DNA of 64,000 nt from Dyadobacter arcticus (GCF_011762185.1 NZ_JAASQJ010000005.1:186001-250000), one strand, 5' to 3'. Counted from the stretch's first letter, positions 34,260 through 43,405 are shown. A program made the numbers and translations. The notes: generated from the letters alone by a model not told the origin.

Positions 34260-37055
34260 TCAAAAAAGTGCGGGAATAGCCTGCTTTAACAGACTTTCTA
34301 CCCTGCTTTCAGTTTCATTATCAAGCTGAGGATGAGAAAGTACGTTTAACGCCTCAGCAGCTTTATCGCTCTCATACAAAGCCAATGACAAATTTACATA
34401 AAGCACCGCATCAGTCGGTGATAGCAAAATTGCTTGATTATAACACTCAATCGCCTCGTTAAAATTGCGTATTTGGTAGAGCAAAATCCCCAAATCGTTC
34501 CAATTTAAATAATAATCAGGTTTCAATTTTATCGCTTCACGATAAGCCTCTATCGCCTCCGATACTTGCCCGTTACCATTCAAAGCCAGCGCAAGGTTTG
34601 ATTGAAATGTGCCATTATTGCTATCCAAACCAAGCGCCTTGCTGTAAAATGTAATGGCCTGTCCGTAGTCCCTTTTGTAATAGAGCATCAGTCCAATTGC
34701 GTTCAGTAGAGGTGCATTATCCGGATCGAATTCGAGTGCTTTTTGATAATATTCTACCGCCTTATCAAACTCGTTAAGAAGATCATATGACGCAGCAATA
34801 TTCTTTAAGTATAAAGAAGTAGACGGTTTAATCAGAAGTGCTTTGAAATAGAATTCAATGGACGTTCCAAAATCGCCATTACTAAAATATAGAACCCCTA
34901 TATTGTTTAAAATAACATCATTACCTGGATCTAATTGATGCGCTTTCTCAAGCGCCCCTATCGCTAATAAAAACTGATTAGTTTCTCGATAGGAAGAGCT
35001 AAGATTTTCATAATATATGATGTTTGATGGGTCAACATCTATTGCTTTAATAAAGCAGTTAATAGAGGCATCATATTTTTTCTGATGATAGTATATTGTT
35101 CCCAATAAGTTTAGCGCATAGCCATTAGATGGCTCCTTCTCAATTAATCCCAAACAAAATGGTTCCGCTTGGTCCAATTCGTTTAGTTCGACGAATGTCA
35201 AACAAATATTTTGCAGATATACTGGACTGGATGGGTTTTTCGCTAGCGCTTCCCTATAATACTGCTCTGCGTTTTTATAGTTTTTAGTTTCATAGTAAAA
35301 TACGCCAAGCCTGTTCGCGTAGATGTCGTCTGTCGGAGCGATTTCAAGCGCTTTTAAAAAGCTTCTTTCTGCGTCCTCCAATCTATCCAAATTTTGATAC
35401 GCGTCTCCGATATTTTCGTAAATGTCAGGTCTATCTGGCTCTAAGTCGATGGCCTTGCTAAAACATTCCAGCGCCTGATGCCAGTCTTCCTTCTTCATGT
35501 AAAAAGTACCGAAGGCATTCCACCTGTCGGCACCATCATCTATCTGGACTGCTCTCAGATAGAGTGATTGAGCCTCATCAAATTGAAGTTTCGTAGTTAA
35601 AGCATCGGCATGAGCTTCAATTGCCCCTGCGAGATTTTCTCTGTAAACCGGCTGATTGCCGTTCAAATCAAGCGCCTTTTGATAAAAATGTTCAGATTTC
35701 TCGAAATTGTCAATAGAAAAATAGACGTTTCCAATAAAATTGTAAACCCAGTCTGCCCAGTGAGGGCGAATAGAGATACTTTTTTCATAATGGTCAAGAG
35801 CTTCCATCTTCCTGTTGGAGCGATCATAATAATCAGCGAGTGCCATGTGAGCATCGAAATTTTCCGGATCAACTTGCAGCGCTTTCAACAGGTTGGAAAG
35901 TTCTCTTTCATTTTGCCCATTTTCTTTGTACAACGACGCTATATTAAGATAAGCAGGGGCGATCAATGGTTGAAGCTTAATCGCCTTTGTTAACCAGAAC
36001 TCAGCTTTGTCCCACTCTTTGACCACCAGCCACGCCAATCCCAGCTCACGATAAGAATCATAAATGACCAGGTTCTCGAAACTTCCCGCAACCCTGTCAA
36101 TAGGAATCAATGGATGCTCAGAAAGAAACACTTCTGGTCTGCTTTCAATTTTTTCGAGCAAAGTAAGAATTAGGGGCTCTTTATCCTTTATCCAAGTATC
36201 CAGGCAGTAAAGATTTAGCAGCCTTTTATAAGAGTGATGTTGCAAAAAATTGACTCGTGTAGCCTCATTGTACCAAAATTCAGCGCTTTCCAGCTTGTTC
36301 TCTACAAAAAAGCAATCCCCCATTAAACTAATGGACGAATAATCAGCCGGCTTAGATGCAATCGTTTGCACCAGTAAATCCTGCGCTTCCTGATAACTGC
36401 CCTTTTTAATTAGGTGCTCTGCCTCAGCCCTTTTAATTTCAACCGTGTGGGGCAAGTGTTTTGCAGCCGATTCCAGAAAACCTGATACCAGAGAAGTCTC
36501 AGGATAATAATAGATTATTATTTGGGCCATCACGATCTGTGATTGTGCCCGTATCTCTGCCGGAACTTCGGAATTTTCAGCAATTTCGTTGTAGAACGGC
36601 ACGCAATCCGGCCAACGGTTTTCCCTAATATAGGTAGCGATTTTTATGTAATTGTCCGCCGCTCCCTTATCCCAAGTATTCCTTTTGACACAAAGCAAAT
36701 AAATGAATTCATCACGAAAATAAATTGCGGCATCCACATAAAATTTATACCAAAGCTTTCTTGCCTCGTCTTTGTTTGTGTCAAATAGCTGATCCAGGCT
36801 GGCAAGCTGTTGTTGAAACAACAAGGCATAATAAGACTCCCGTAACTGGATTAGTGCTTTAAGTGATAAATCACTGTCGAACTTCTTTCCATCAATATTG
36901 ATAAAATCCCAGGCAACATAAGGTTTTGAAAGATCAAGCTGTTCTCTGATAGTCTCAAGTAAATCGGCCGTAAGACGCATGTCGACATTTTCAAACATGG
37001 CTGTCTCAGCGTAAGATTTTGAAAAAAGGCTTCTTAAATCCTGTTTTGTAATCAT
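34260..37055 (-). CDS. Large TPR protein, partner of the CHAT protease
   Basis: 931 residues without a signal peptide. The N-terminal ~250 residues are helical and diverged. From about 340 to the end there are at least fifteen tetratricopeptide units (for example KAIDLEPDRPDIYENIGDAY and EAIKLKPDYYLNWNDLGILL). The start overlaps the stop of the CHAT gene by four bases (37052-37055), so the CHAT gene comes first and this one is translated by coupling. TPR proteins partner CHAT proteases elsewhere, the TPR-CHAT effector of type III-E CRISPR being the best-known case, and often act as sensors or inhibitors. No CRISPR genes or arrays are present here. The assignment is firm; the role is inferred from context. 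Confidence 0.88.
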   Translation of the reverse strand: MITKQDLRSLFSKSYAETAMFENVDMRLTADLLETIREQLDLSKPYVAWDFINIDGKKFDSDLSLKALIQLRESYYALLFQQQLASLDQLFDTNKDEARKLWYKFYVDAAIYFRDEFIYLLCVKRNTWDKGAADNYIKIATYIRENRWPDCVPFYNEIAENSEVPAEIRAQSQIVMAQIIIYYYPETSLVSGFLESAAKHLPHTVEIKRAEAEHLIKKGSYQEAQDLLVQTIASKPADYSSISLMGDCFFVENKLESAEFWYNEATRVNFLQHHSYKRLLNLYCLDTWIKDKEPLILTLLEKIESRPEVFLSEHPLIPIDRVAGSFENLVIYDSYRELGLAWLVVKEWDKAEFWLTKAIKLQPLIAPAYLNIASLYKENGQNERELSNLLKALQVDPENFDAHMALADYYDRSNRKMEALDHYEKSISIRPHWADWVYNFIGNVYFSIDNFEKSEHFYQKALDLNGNQPVYRENLAGAIEAHADALTTKLQFDEAQSLYLRAVQIDDGADRWNAFGTFYMKKEDWHQALECFSKAIDLEPDRPDIYENIGDAYQNLDRLEDAERSFLKALEIAPTDDIYANRLGVFYYETKNYKNAEQYYREALAKNPSSPVYLQNICLTFVELNELDQAEPFCLGLIEKEPSNGYALNLLGTIYYHQKKYDASINCFIKAIDVDPSNIIYYENLSSSYRETNQFLLAIGALEKAHQLDPGNDVILNNIGVLYFSNGDFGTSIEFYFKALLIKPSTSLYLKNIAASYDLLNEFDKAVEYYQKALEFDPDNAPLLNAIGLMLYYKRDYGQAITFYSKALGLDSNNGTFQSNLALALNGNGQVSEAIEAYREAIKLKPDYYLNWNDLGILLYQIRNFNEAIECYNQAILLSPTDAVLYVNLSLALYESDKAAEALNVLSHPQLDNETESRVESLLKQAIPALF

Positions 37056-38563
37056 TGGTCTGTTTGATTGGGTGGGTTAACAGGAGAAGACGTATCCTCT
37101 ATTTGCACCATTTTTTCAGAATTTCCATCGCCGCTTTCTCTGGCTAGATCCGTCTGGGCGATCAGGTTTTGATTTATTTTTTTGGCTACGGCAGGTGTAC
37201 TAGTTTCTTTTTTCTGCCTCCCATCATTTGCTCCAAGACTAAAAGGCGTTCGTTGAATAATAGGAGATTCGGATTTTAGTATTATGCTGTCATTCGAATC
37301 AACTCCTGAATGAATTTCTCGTCTGATAAGTGTGATTGGCTCCAGTGTCGTAATGAACAGAACAGGGCTTCCAAAGGAATTATTGACATATATCTCATCT
37401 TCAACTCCAAATCCTCTACCCAAATAATCTCTGGCAGCGGTTATCGCTTCCGCAATATCTTTTCCCTCTAAAATTTGCTCATATAATCTCTCAAAGAAGG
37501 CACTGGAAAACGACATGTCTATTTCGTTCTGCATACCAATAACTGCCGGTATGTTAATTTTCGTAAACTCAAAAGCTATACCTCTTAAAGTGTCATTGAT
37601 ACTTCCGATTTTCGCGCTATCACATGCCTGAAAACTCACAAGTGCTGGCTGTTTTACATCTAACCGGTCTTCCCCAAATAGAGCCGCAAATTTTTTATCC
37701 TCCCTCCATTCAGGAATTTTATCTTCGTCTTGGAGTACAAGCATCCCAATCTGTTTGTCTAGCATTCCATGCCCCAGATAATGTACGACGTAACATGGCT
37801 CATCTTCATAATCATTCTGCCACTGTCTGTAGATAGTCTCAATGATAGACTTAATTTCTCCAAATGATGCTGACTCTACATATTCCACAACAATAGAGTC
37901 CGGGAATTTCCCCTGGAGTTTCGTAAAATATGCTTTAACCTTTGATAATTCACCCAGGCGACTGTCAATGGGAGGCGCAGCATTTCGATTACCCCCAACA
38001 TTAATAAGTGCGATAACAAACAGTCGTTCCGCATTGGGATGAACAGTCACATTAGATTTTATCCGTCTAATAAGCTGAAATCTTCCCTTAATGTCTGCTG
38101 AGAGGTAGATGGCTTTGGAATCCTCCGGTGTTCGTGTCTTATAAAGTATATATTCCCACGGCAGCATGGCCATTCCGGACTTCTCGTCGAACTCGAGAAA
38201 TATCCGGCAAATTTTTGTAGCATCGCGTCTTGAAATTTCCAAATCGGTTTCTGCTACTTTCAAAAAATAATCCCTGATGTCTTTATCATTGGGTTTACCA
38301 AATAAAATTCTTGCGAGCATTTCGCCCAAAAACTCAAAATCTTGTTTCTGGAAAAGATCCCTCTCGGCTTTGATCAAATTAAGAACTTTATGAAAAACCT
38401 TGGCGATGCCGAGCTCAATACGAATATTTTTGGCGATCGGTGTGTTTTCGCTGTTATCATCCAAATTGAAAGACACATCGTTTGCAGACAGCAACTTATC
38501 TATAAAGGTAATTTTCTCCTTTCCAATACTAATTCTGAGGTTAACAAAATTATTTTCAGCCAT
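37052..38563 (-). CDS. CHAT-domain (caspase-like) protease
   Basis: 503 residues. A CHAT core occupies about 140-410. The catalytic His is in VVHYLGHGML (His265) and the catalytic Cys in LVSFQACDSAKIG (Cys314). GIAFEFTKINIPAVIGMQ and the SSAFFERLYEQILEG helix are also typical of CHAT peptidases. An N-terminal domain of about 130 residues and a Ser/Thr/Gln-rich disordered tail (410-503) flank it; the tail could be a regulatory or cleavable linker. It is the middle gene of a three-gene minus-strand operon. CHAT enzymes act in bacterial conflict systems by cutting partner proteins when triggered. The substrate could be either neighbour. Confidence 0.88.
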   Translation of the reverse strand: MAENNFVNLRISIGKEKITFIDKLLSANDVSFNLDDNSENTPIAKNIRIELGIAKVFHKVLNLIKAERDLFQKQDFEFLGEMLARILFGKPNDKDIRDYFLKVAETDLEISRRDATKICRIFLEFDEKSGMAMLPWEYILYKTRTPEDSKAIYLSADIKGRFQLIRRIKSNVTVHPNAERLFVIALINVGGNRNAAPPIDSRLGELSKVKAYFTKLQGKFPDSIVVEYVESASFGEIKSIIETIYRQWQNDYEDEPCYVVHYLGHGMLDKQIGMLVLQDEDKIPEWREDKKFAALFGEDRLDVKQPALVSFQACDSAKIGSINDTLRGIAFEFTKINIPAVIGMQNEIDMSFSSAFFERLYEQILEGKDIAEAITAARDYLGRGFGVEDEIYVNNSFGSPVLFITTLEPITLIRREIHSGVDSNDSIILKSESPIIQRTPFSLGANDGRQKKETSTPAVAKKINQNLIAQTDLARESGDGNSEKMVQIEDTSSPVNPPNQTDQ

Positions 38564-38573
38564 GATTAATGAG

Positions 38574-39632
38574 TTAGATTGCTGCTATTTTGGAGTTAAT
38601 CATATCCCAAAACTCTTCACTTTCTGTGTTGGTATGATTCGCCCCCAGATTGAATTTAGGCTTAATTAGGCTTTTTACTTCGTCTGCGAAGTCCAGGATC
38701 AGCTTTTTAGCGTGAGCCTGAGTGAGGTCTGGACTTTGTCGCATTTCTATACTCAATACCGTAAGCATTTTTTTTATCCGCTCCTTATGATCTGCGGATA
38801 CCTCTGTGACCTTAAGTTCATTCAGAATCTTTTGATAGGATTGCCATACCGGTAAGAGCCTGATATCACTTCGCGTCTCCGAACGGGTTAAGCTAAACAT
38901 AACATATTCATCTTCCCTAAAAACCTTTGCTACATTTTGACTACTGCCGTAGTAAAGTCTATTTCCAATGACAAAAAAATGTTTAGGATTCCAATTTTTT
39001 GTTGATTTATCAATTATAACGTGATACCCAGGCGCAAATTGATCATTCGCATCCCTATCAAATTCTTGTCTGAAACCTAAAATTGGTTTTAGACTTTTTG
39101 TGTCAAGCAGCGTATCGATTGCACCTAATACTACATTAGCAATCTTCAAATAACTGCTAACTAACGAAGCAATATTTTCGCTGAAAACACTCGCAACCTT
39201 TTCGATAAAATCTAGTGAATTGGAGAGATGATTTTGCGTTAAAGACTCGCATAACACCATGCTCACAACAACGCGTCCCCCAGAATAAGGGTGGATACCT
39301 GCTACCCTGGTATCACTAAAAAGCATACCCTCCGGAATGTTTTGAACCTTATTTTTTATTAAGTTTCTTCCGACTATAAAGGGATTATCTATTTCCTGTT
39401 CTCCGTAAATATAGCTGGAAAGACAAACAACCATAGGCTCAATTTCTCTGAACCATCTTCGTCTCTCTGATAAGAACATTTCATTTACTTTAACCGTAAA
39501 ATAATGCTGATTTGGCTCAAACTGGCCTTTTAGGTCAGCACCAATGTCAATATTCTCATTAGGAATGCGAAAAAAAACCGGCAGTTCGGCTGGGGATGAT
39601 GCCAAATTTCTAAAAAAATCTTTAAGACCCAT
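38574..39632 (-). CDS. First gene of the CHAT-TPR operon, unknown function
   Basis: 352 residues, no signal peptide. The N-terminal half is alpha/beta (PVFFRIPNENIDIGADL, YFTVKVNEMFLSERRRW, VVVSMVLCESL). The middle has a long amphipathic or hydrophobic helix (IASLVSSYLKIANVVLGAID) that might touch a membrane. Then a small beta domain (HFFVIGNRLYYGS) and a helical C-terminus. It lies 10 bases upstream of the CHAT gene. Not recognised as a known family; substrate, effector or sensor of the CHAT protease are all possible. Confidence 0.72.
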   Translation of the reverse strand: MGLKDFFRNLASSPAELPVFFRIPNENIDIGADLKGQFEPNQHYFTVKVNEMFLSERRRWFREIEPMVVCLSSYIYGEQEIDNPFIVGRNLIKNKVQNIPEGMLFSDTRVAGIHPYSGGRVVVSMVLCESLTQNHLSNSLDFIEKVASVFSENIASLVSSYLKIANVVLGAIDTLLDTKSLKPILGFRQEFDRDANDQFAPGYHVIIDKSTKNWNPKHFFVIGNRLYYGSSQNVAKVFREDEYVMFSLTRSETRSDIRLLPVWQSYQKILNELKVTEVSADHKERIKKMLTVLSIEMRQSPDLTQAHAKKLILDFADEVKSLIKPKFNLGANHTNTESEEFWDMINSKIAAI

Positions 39633-39934
39633 GATGGAAGGCGATATAGTTAGAAAAGCATACTTCTTTCTTAAATTAATAAATATACTAAATCGTTTAT
39701 ATATACAATGAATTTTTCTGTTCTAACCTGTGCATTCGTATAATAAGACTTTAAACAGTCCACACACCCATTGGCAAATTCTGCATCATGCCAATTGTCT
39801 CCAAAAAGGTCTGATTAAATTAGAAATAAAAATGATGTTGTTCTACTGCGTATTGGATACATCTCCATTCCCTGGTTCACCTCGAGCAATCTGGACAGGA
39901 TAACTGATTCCGCCTCATGCATTTAAACGACTAT

Positions 39935-40513
39935 CAGGACAAATCAAACGGATATGAGTAAACGCAGTGACATTCATATTTTGTCGCTCCAAGGGTATTG
40001 ATGGAGTCGATGCGGCGTCCGTTCAAAACTGGGCAAGGTAATTTTCTTTAAATGCGACTGTTCAGGATGTAGGTTGTGGCGAAGGCGACCCGATTTCGAT
40101 CGCATTGGTAAATGATGGTTTAACTGTTTATGGCATCGACCCCTCACCATCAATGGTTCAAATCTTCAAGTAGAACTTCCCATATAGTACCGTTGCCTGT
40201 GAATCCGTGGAAGATTCCTCGTTTTTCAACCGGCAATTCGATGCGATTGTTGCTAGGGGCTAATGTTCCTTTTGACGGAAGAAATACAAGAAGTCGTGAC
40301 TCAAAAATTAGCAAAGGCGCTTTTGACTGGCGGAAAGTTTCTATTCACCGCTCCTACTCAAAAAATGAAATGGAACGATGCCATTATAGAAATAGAATCG
40401 ATATCGTTTCGAGCGGCGAGGTATAGGTAGTTGCTAGCTGCGTCGGACTTTAATTATCCAGGAATTTGAAGACGAGGGGGAGAATCATTACTATCATACA
40501 GAAAAGCGTTTAG
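39935..40513 (+). pseudogene. Decayed copy of the methyltransferase found intact at 60512
   Basis: By eye, the DNA follows 60518-61095 through most of its length: AAATCAAACGGATA near the start, VQDVGCGEGDPISIALV (intact copy VLDIGCGIGLPISMALV), TVYGID, SMVQIF, EFEDEGENHYYH near the end. It carries several in-frame stops (for example TAG at the SMVQIFK position) and small indels. It lies between the CHAT operon and the AbiE pair inside the element. A dead paralogue of a class I SAM methyltransferase. Confidence 0.85.
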
Positions 40514-40822
40514 ATTCAACCACTTTTCAATCCGGCACTGGTAGTGTCGTATACTCTACCCCGCATACCCTAGTTGACCATATGGCTCAGAAAGGCAGCA
40601 AAAGATTCAATGTTCTGTTTCACTGGCATTTTCCAATGACTACATACTAGAGCGCTTTACATTTATCAGTAGTATTACGCATATAAGCTATTGATCAGTG
40701 CCGATTGCGGCGTAGACATGCGGATGCCGCGAGTCGTTGAAAATATATTAAATGATGCTGTGATATTCTTATTAAACCGTGTCAAATTTAAGACGTGTTG
40801 CAAGCGGCAAACAATGGTTTTT

Positions 40823-40863
40823 TTTAATAAGATAATCGGTATATATCCGATTATCTTATTAAA
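40823..40863. promoter_or_regulatory. Perfect 17-bp inverted repeat, likely AbiEi operator
   Basis: TTTAATAAGATAATCGG (40823-40839) and its exact complement (40847-40863) flank a 7-base TATATAT centre. The right arm ends 7 bases before the AbiEi ATG. AbiEi antitoxins are known to bind inverted repeats upstream of abiE and repress it, so this is probably the autoregulatory site. It could also hide the start of translation in a hairpin. Confidence 0.75.
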
Positions 40864-40870
40864 TTTACAC

Positions 40871-41509
40871 ATGGATTTGATTCAAAGTATACTAAGTCTT
40901 TCTAGCCAGCCACTAACCCACCAGTTGCTCCGCTCGCTGTTGAAGGATTACAAACGTCCCAATGATAAAATCCATGAACTCATCTCATCAGGCATTATTG
41001 AACCTATAAAAAAGGGTTTATATTTGCCGTCGACGAAACTTTCAGAAACGCGTACGGAGCCATTCCTCCTTGCAAACCACATGCTTGGCCCCAGTTACGT
41101 GTCTTTTGACAGCGCACTCTCATACTATGGACTAATTCCAGAGAGGGTGTTCGAAGTATCTTCCGCAACGATAAAGGCATCCCGCAGCTTTAATACACCG
41201 ACAGGCGCGTTCAGCTTTACACGAATGCCACTTCCTTATTACAGCTTCGGAATTCATCAAGTTAAGCTGGGAGAAAACCAGAATGTGCTGATCGCATCTC
41301 CTGAAAAAGCGCTATTCGACAAAATAGTCAACACAGCAGGTTTGAAGCTACGCAGTAAAATTGCAGCCAGCGACTACCTGATTGAAAACTTGCGAATAGA
41401 CGCGGATCAGTTGCAGCAGCTGGGTATAAAAACAATGGAAACCTGGCTAACGGACTCCCCTAAACGCGAGAGCTTGGCACAAGTCATTAAATTCATCGAG
41501 GAACTATGA
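40871..41509 (+). CDS. abiEi: Type IV toxin-antitoxin antitoxin/repressor, AbiEi family
   Basis: 212 residues from ATG 40871 (MDLIQSIL); the longer frame upstream reads through the operator and is unlikely. An N-terminal winged helix (HQLLRSLLKDYKRPNDK, LISSGIIEPIKKGLYLP) is followed by the AbiEi C-terminal domain (GPSYVSFDSALSYYGLIPER, SPEKALFDKIV). AbiEi represses its own operon and counters the AbiEii nucleotidyltransferase without binding it stably; the pair can give abortive phage infection. The stop overlaps the toxin start by four bases. Confidence 0.85.
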   Translation: MDLIQSILSLSSQPLTHQLLRSLLKDYKRPNDKIHELISSGIIEPIKKGLYLPSTKLSETRTEPFLLANHMLGPSYVSFDSALSYYGLIPERVFEVSSATIKASRSFNTPTGAFSFTRMPLPYYSFGIHQVKLGENQNVLIASPEKALFDKIVNTAGLKLRSKIAASDYLIENLRIDADQLQQLGIKTMETWLTDSPKRESLAQVIKFIEEL

Positions 41510-42366
41510 TTAAAGATTGGCTCGCGAGCTATAATCCCGCCAACAAGGATGATGCCGCTCAGGCCTTGCGTGAAATCATGCAGGAGGTTGCCCTGGCTGG
41601 ACTATATCGGAAAGGCTTCTTTGAAAAGGCTGCATTTTATGGTGGAACTGCACTCCGCATCTTTTACGGACTCGACCGCTTTTCAGAGGATCTCGACTTC
41701 TCCCTGCTCGAAGTTGACCCCAATTTTTCGATCAATACCTACATGCCTGCTCTCGTCGATGAATTCAAGGCGCTGGGAATGCATGTATCAATCAAGGAAA
41801 AACAGAAAGCGGTTAAAACCAACATTGATTCTGCATTTTTAAAGTCAGAGACAATTTGGCGCGAACTGGTTTTGGAAGGCGTCGTGCCTCAGCAAGGGCT
41901 CGGACAAACGGCCAGTATCAAGATCAAACTGGAAGTCGATACGATGCCGCCGTCGGGCTTTGATACCGAAGAAAAGCTGCTGCTGAAACCATTCTCATTT
42001 TATGTAAAATGTTTCAGCATTTCAGACCTCTTCGCTGGAAAAATGCACGCACTGTTTTTCAGAAAATGGAAAGACAATGTGAAGGGTCGAGACTGGTATG
42101 ATATGGAATGGTATATCCGAAAAGGCGTTCCATTGAACCTAAAACACTTCGCATTACGTGCAAAAGACAGCGGAGATTGGGAGCAGGAAAATATCAGTGA
42201 AGCCGAGTTTCGGGAACTGTTGAATGCCAAAATAGATGCGGTTAACTTCCAGCGGATCAAGGATGACATTCGGAGATTTATACCGAATGCCAGCGTTTTG
42301 GATATTTGGAGTCCTCAGTATTTTCATGATTTGGCCTTAAAACTGAACATTGGCTTGCAAAATTGA
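41506..42366 (+). CDS. abiEii: AbiEii toxin, nucleotidyltransferase
   Basis: 286 residues. The polymerase-beta-like nucleotidyltransferase motifs of AbiEii are present: FYGGTALRIFYGL (GGT/SALR), SEDLDFSLL (the two catalytic Asp), IKIKLEVD (third acidic strand), and LFAGKMHALFFR with GRDWYDMEWY. AbiEii toxins transfer nucleotides to RNA targets and halt growth. The ATGA overlap with abiEi indicates coupled translation. A 49-codon remnant of a homologue, with its two ends fused and the middle deleted, lies at 58512-58658. Confidence 0.88.
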   Translation: MIKDWLASYNPANKDDAAQALREIMQEVALAGLYRKGFFEKAAFYGGTALRIFYGLDRFSEDLDFSLLEVDPNFSINTYMPALVDEFKALGMHVSIKEKQKAVKTNIDSAFLKSETIWRELVLEGVVPQQGLGQTASIKIKLEVDTMPPSGFDTEEKLLLKPFSFYVKCFSISDLFAGKMHALFFRKWKDNVKGRDWYDMEWYIRKGVPLNLKHFALRAKDSGDWEQENISEAEFRELLNAKIDAVNFQRIKDDIRRFIPNASVLDIWSPQYFHDLALKLNIGLQN

Positions 42367-42770
42367 TACGTACTCTCTGGATTTTCGTACGAGCTGGGTT
42401 GTTAATGGTAGGATGGCTGATTGGAATGTCAATCCTGTTATTATTTGTATTTATTTTATGGCTACCAGATTGTGAGAATACGAGATATGAAACTTTGTAT
42501 TCGCCTAACCGAGCTCACAAAGCCATTCTTTATGCTCGTGACTGCGGTGCTACCACTGGATACGCTACAAATATCTCTCTTGCGAAGGCCGATGAAGACA
42601 TTGACACTGGTTTCAGAATATTTACCGCGGATTACGACAATGGAAAGGCAAATCTCCATCCAGTACACCCTGAGCTGATCGATATTAATGTCAGGTGGAT
42701 AAATGACCGTTTGTTGGAACTTTCATATATGAAAAGAATGCGAGGCTATTTACGGAAAAGCATATGGTAG
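42363..42770 (+). CDS. Small membrane-anchored protein, hypothetical
   Basis: About 135 residues if a TTG start overlapping the AbiEii stop (42363) is used, or 121 from ATG 42405. Either start leaves a strong N-terminal membrane helix (GMSILLLFVFILWL). The rest is a small extracytoplasmic domain with CGATTGYATNISL, a motif I associate with DUF5412-like proteins, though uncertainly. It is last in the element before attR and may be co-transcribed with abiE. Confidence 0.55.
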   Translation: MIRTLWIFVRAGLLMVGWLIGMSILLLFVFILWLPDCENTRYETLYSPNRAHKAILYARDCGATTGYATNISLAKADEDIDTGFRIFTADYDNGKANLHPVHPELIDINVRWINDRLLELSYMKRMRGYLRKSIW

Positions 42771-43098
42771 GTGGAATAAAAATAATTCATCACAAGAGGT
42801 AAAAGGTAAGCGCCCAAAGAAGTTTGAGAGTACGATAATTGCTTAACTTTGTGAAGCAAAATCGCAGTTACCACCGCCAAAACCCACAGGCATTTTCCAA
42901 ACTTTGAACACCAAAAACCACCCGAAAACGCACTCAAAACCCAGCGAAAATCACCCCTAAACACCTCAATTTTCGCTAAAAGAATTATACATAACAAATA
43001 TACTGTTGTACTATATGTATAAAAAATAGTGAGTCTTTCGTGTAGTTCACTTCAAATAACGGGGTTAAAACCTTGAATATGAGCCGATTAAAGGCAAA
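42771..43098. other. Right end of the element, non-coding, with a 12-mer shared with the left end
   Basis: No supported gene. TTCGTGTAGTTC at 43037-43048 repeats 18901-18912 in the same orientation and at a similar distance from the attachment core, as expected of integrase arm sites. Several short GAAAAC/ACCAAAAACCA repeats and an AT-rich patch (42985-43030) fill the rest. Confidence 0.5.
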
Positions 43099-43220
43099 GT
43101 TCGAGACCCGTCTCCCTCCGCGCGGCGGCCGCCCTTGAAATAAGTTCAAGGTCAAACACAATGCCTGTAAATCAATGATTTGCGGGCATTTTTGTTTTTC
43201 ATATCATATCAAAAAATGCA
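43099..43220 (+). repeat. attR: second copy of the tRNA-His end and terminator
   Basis: 43099-43119 is identical to the tRNA end 18768-18788. Then come 14 bases, GCGCGGCGGCCGCC, absent from attL. From 43134 the sequence matches 18789-18875 with a few substitutions, including the terminator hairpin. Only the tRNA 3' fragment is present, not a second tRNA. Confidence 0.9.
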
Positions 43221-43405
43221 CATGTTTTCAGTGTAGCAATTCCGGATTGAATCACTTTGACTAAATGGTCAACCTCAGGCGTATCATTTTAAACCCGCAT
43301 TTTTTGCAAGATCCCTGAATCGCGAATCCCTGTGCCACCGTTATACTCCATCAAAAAACTATATTTACAAATTAGATAACCACTTTATAACTTTCATTTC
43401 TATAC

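Larger units (their letters stand above)
18768..43098. mobile_element. Integrative mobilizable element at tRNA-His, about 24.3 kb
   Basis: A tyrosine integrase lies 250 bases from the 3' end of tRNA-His. The tRNA 3' end and the terminator behind it recur in the same orientation at 43099-43220. Between them are a MobC-type protein, a relaxase, a candidate oriT and AT-rich cargo unlike the flanking chromosome. No type IV secretion, coupling protein or replication initiator gene is visible, so transfer would need a helper conjugative element. Cargo: HEPN-like, PIN, STAS-GHKL-PRTase giant plus REC-kinase protein, TPR-CHAT operon, AbiE toxin-antitoxin, and several unknowns and remnants. Boundaries come from the repeats; the exact crossover point inside them is not known. 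Confidence 0.88.

Noticed and set aside
34260..39632. TPR-CHAT as part of a type III-E CRISPR system
   Set aside because: No Cas7-11, Cas1/2 or repeat-spacer array anywhere in the window; the resemblance is limited to the TPR and CHAT domains.
40540..40650. Segment resembling an IS21-type terminal repeat (AGTTGACCATATGGCTCAGA)
   Set aside because: Only one weak copy is seen, with no transposase or second end, so an insertion-sequence call is not supported.
18768..43098. Element as a prophage or self-transmissible ICE
   Set aside because: No capsid, tail, terminase, type IV secretion or coupling protein genes were found; only mobilization genes are present.
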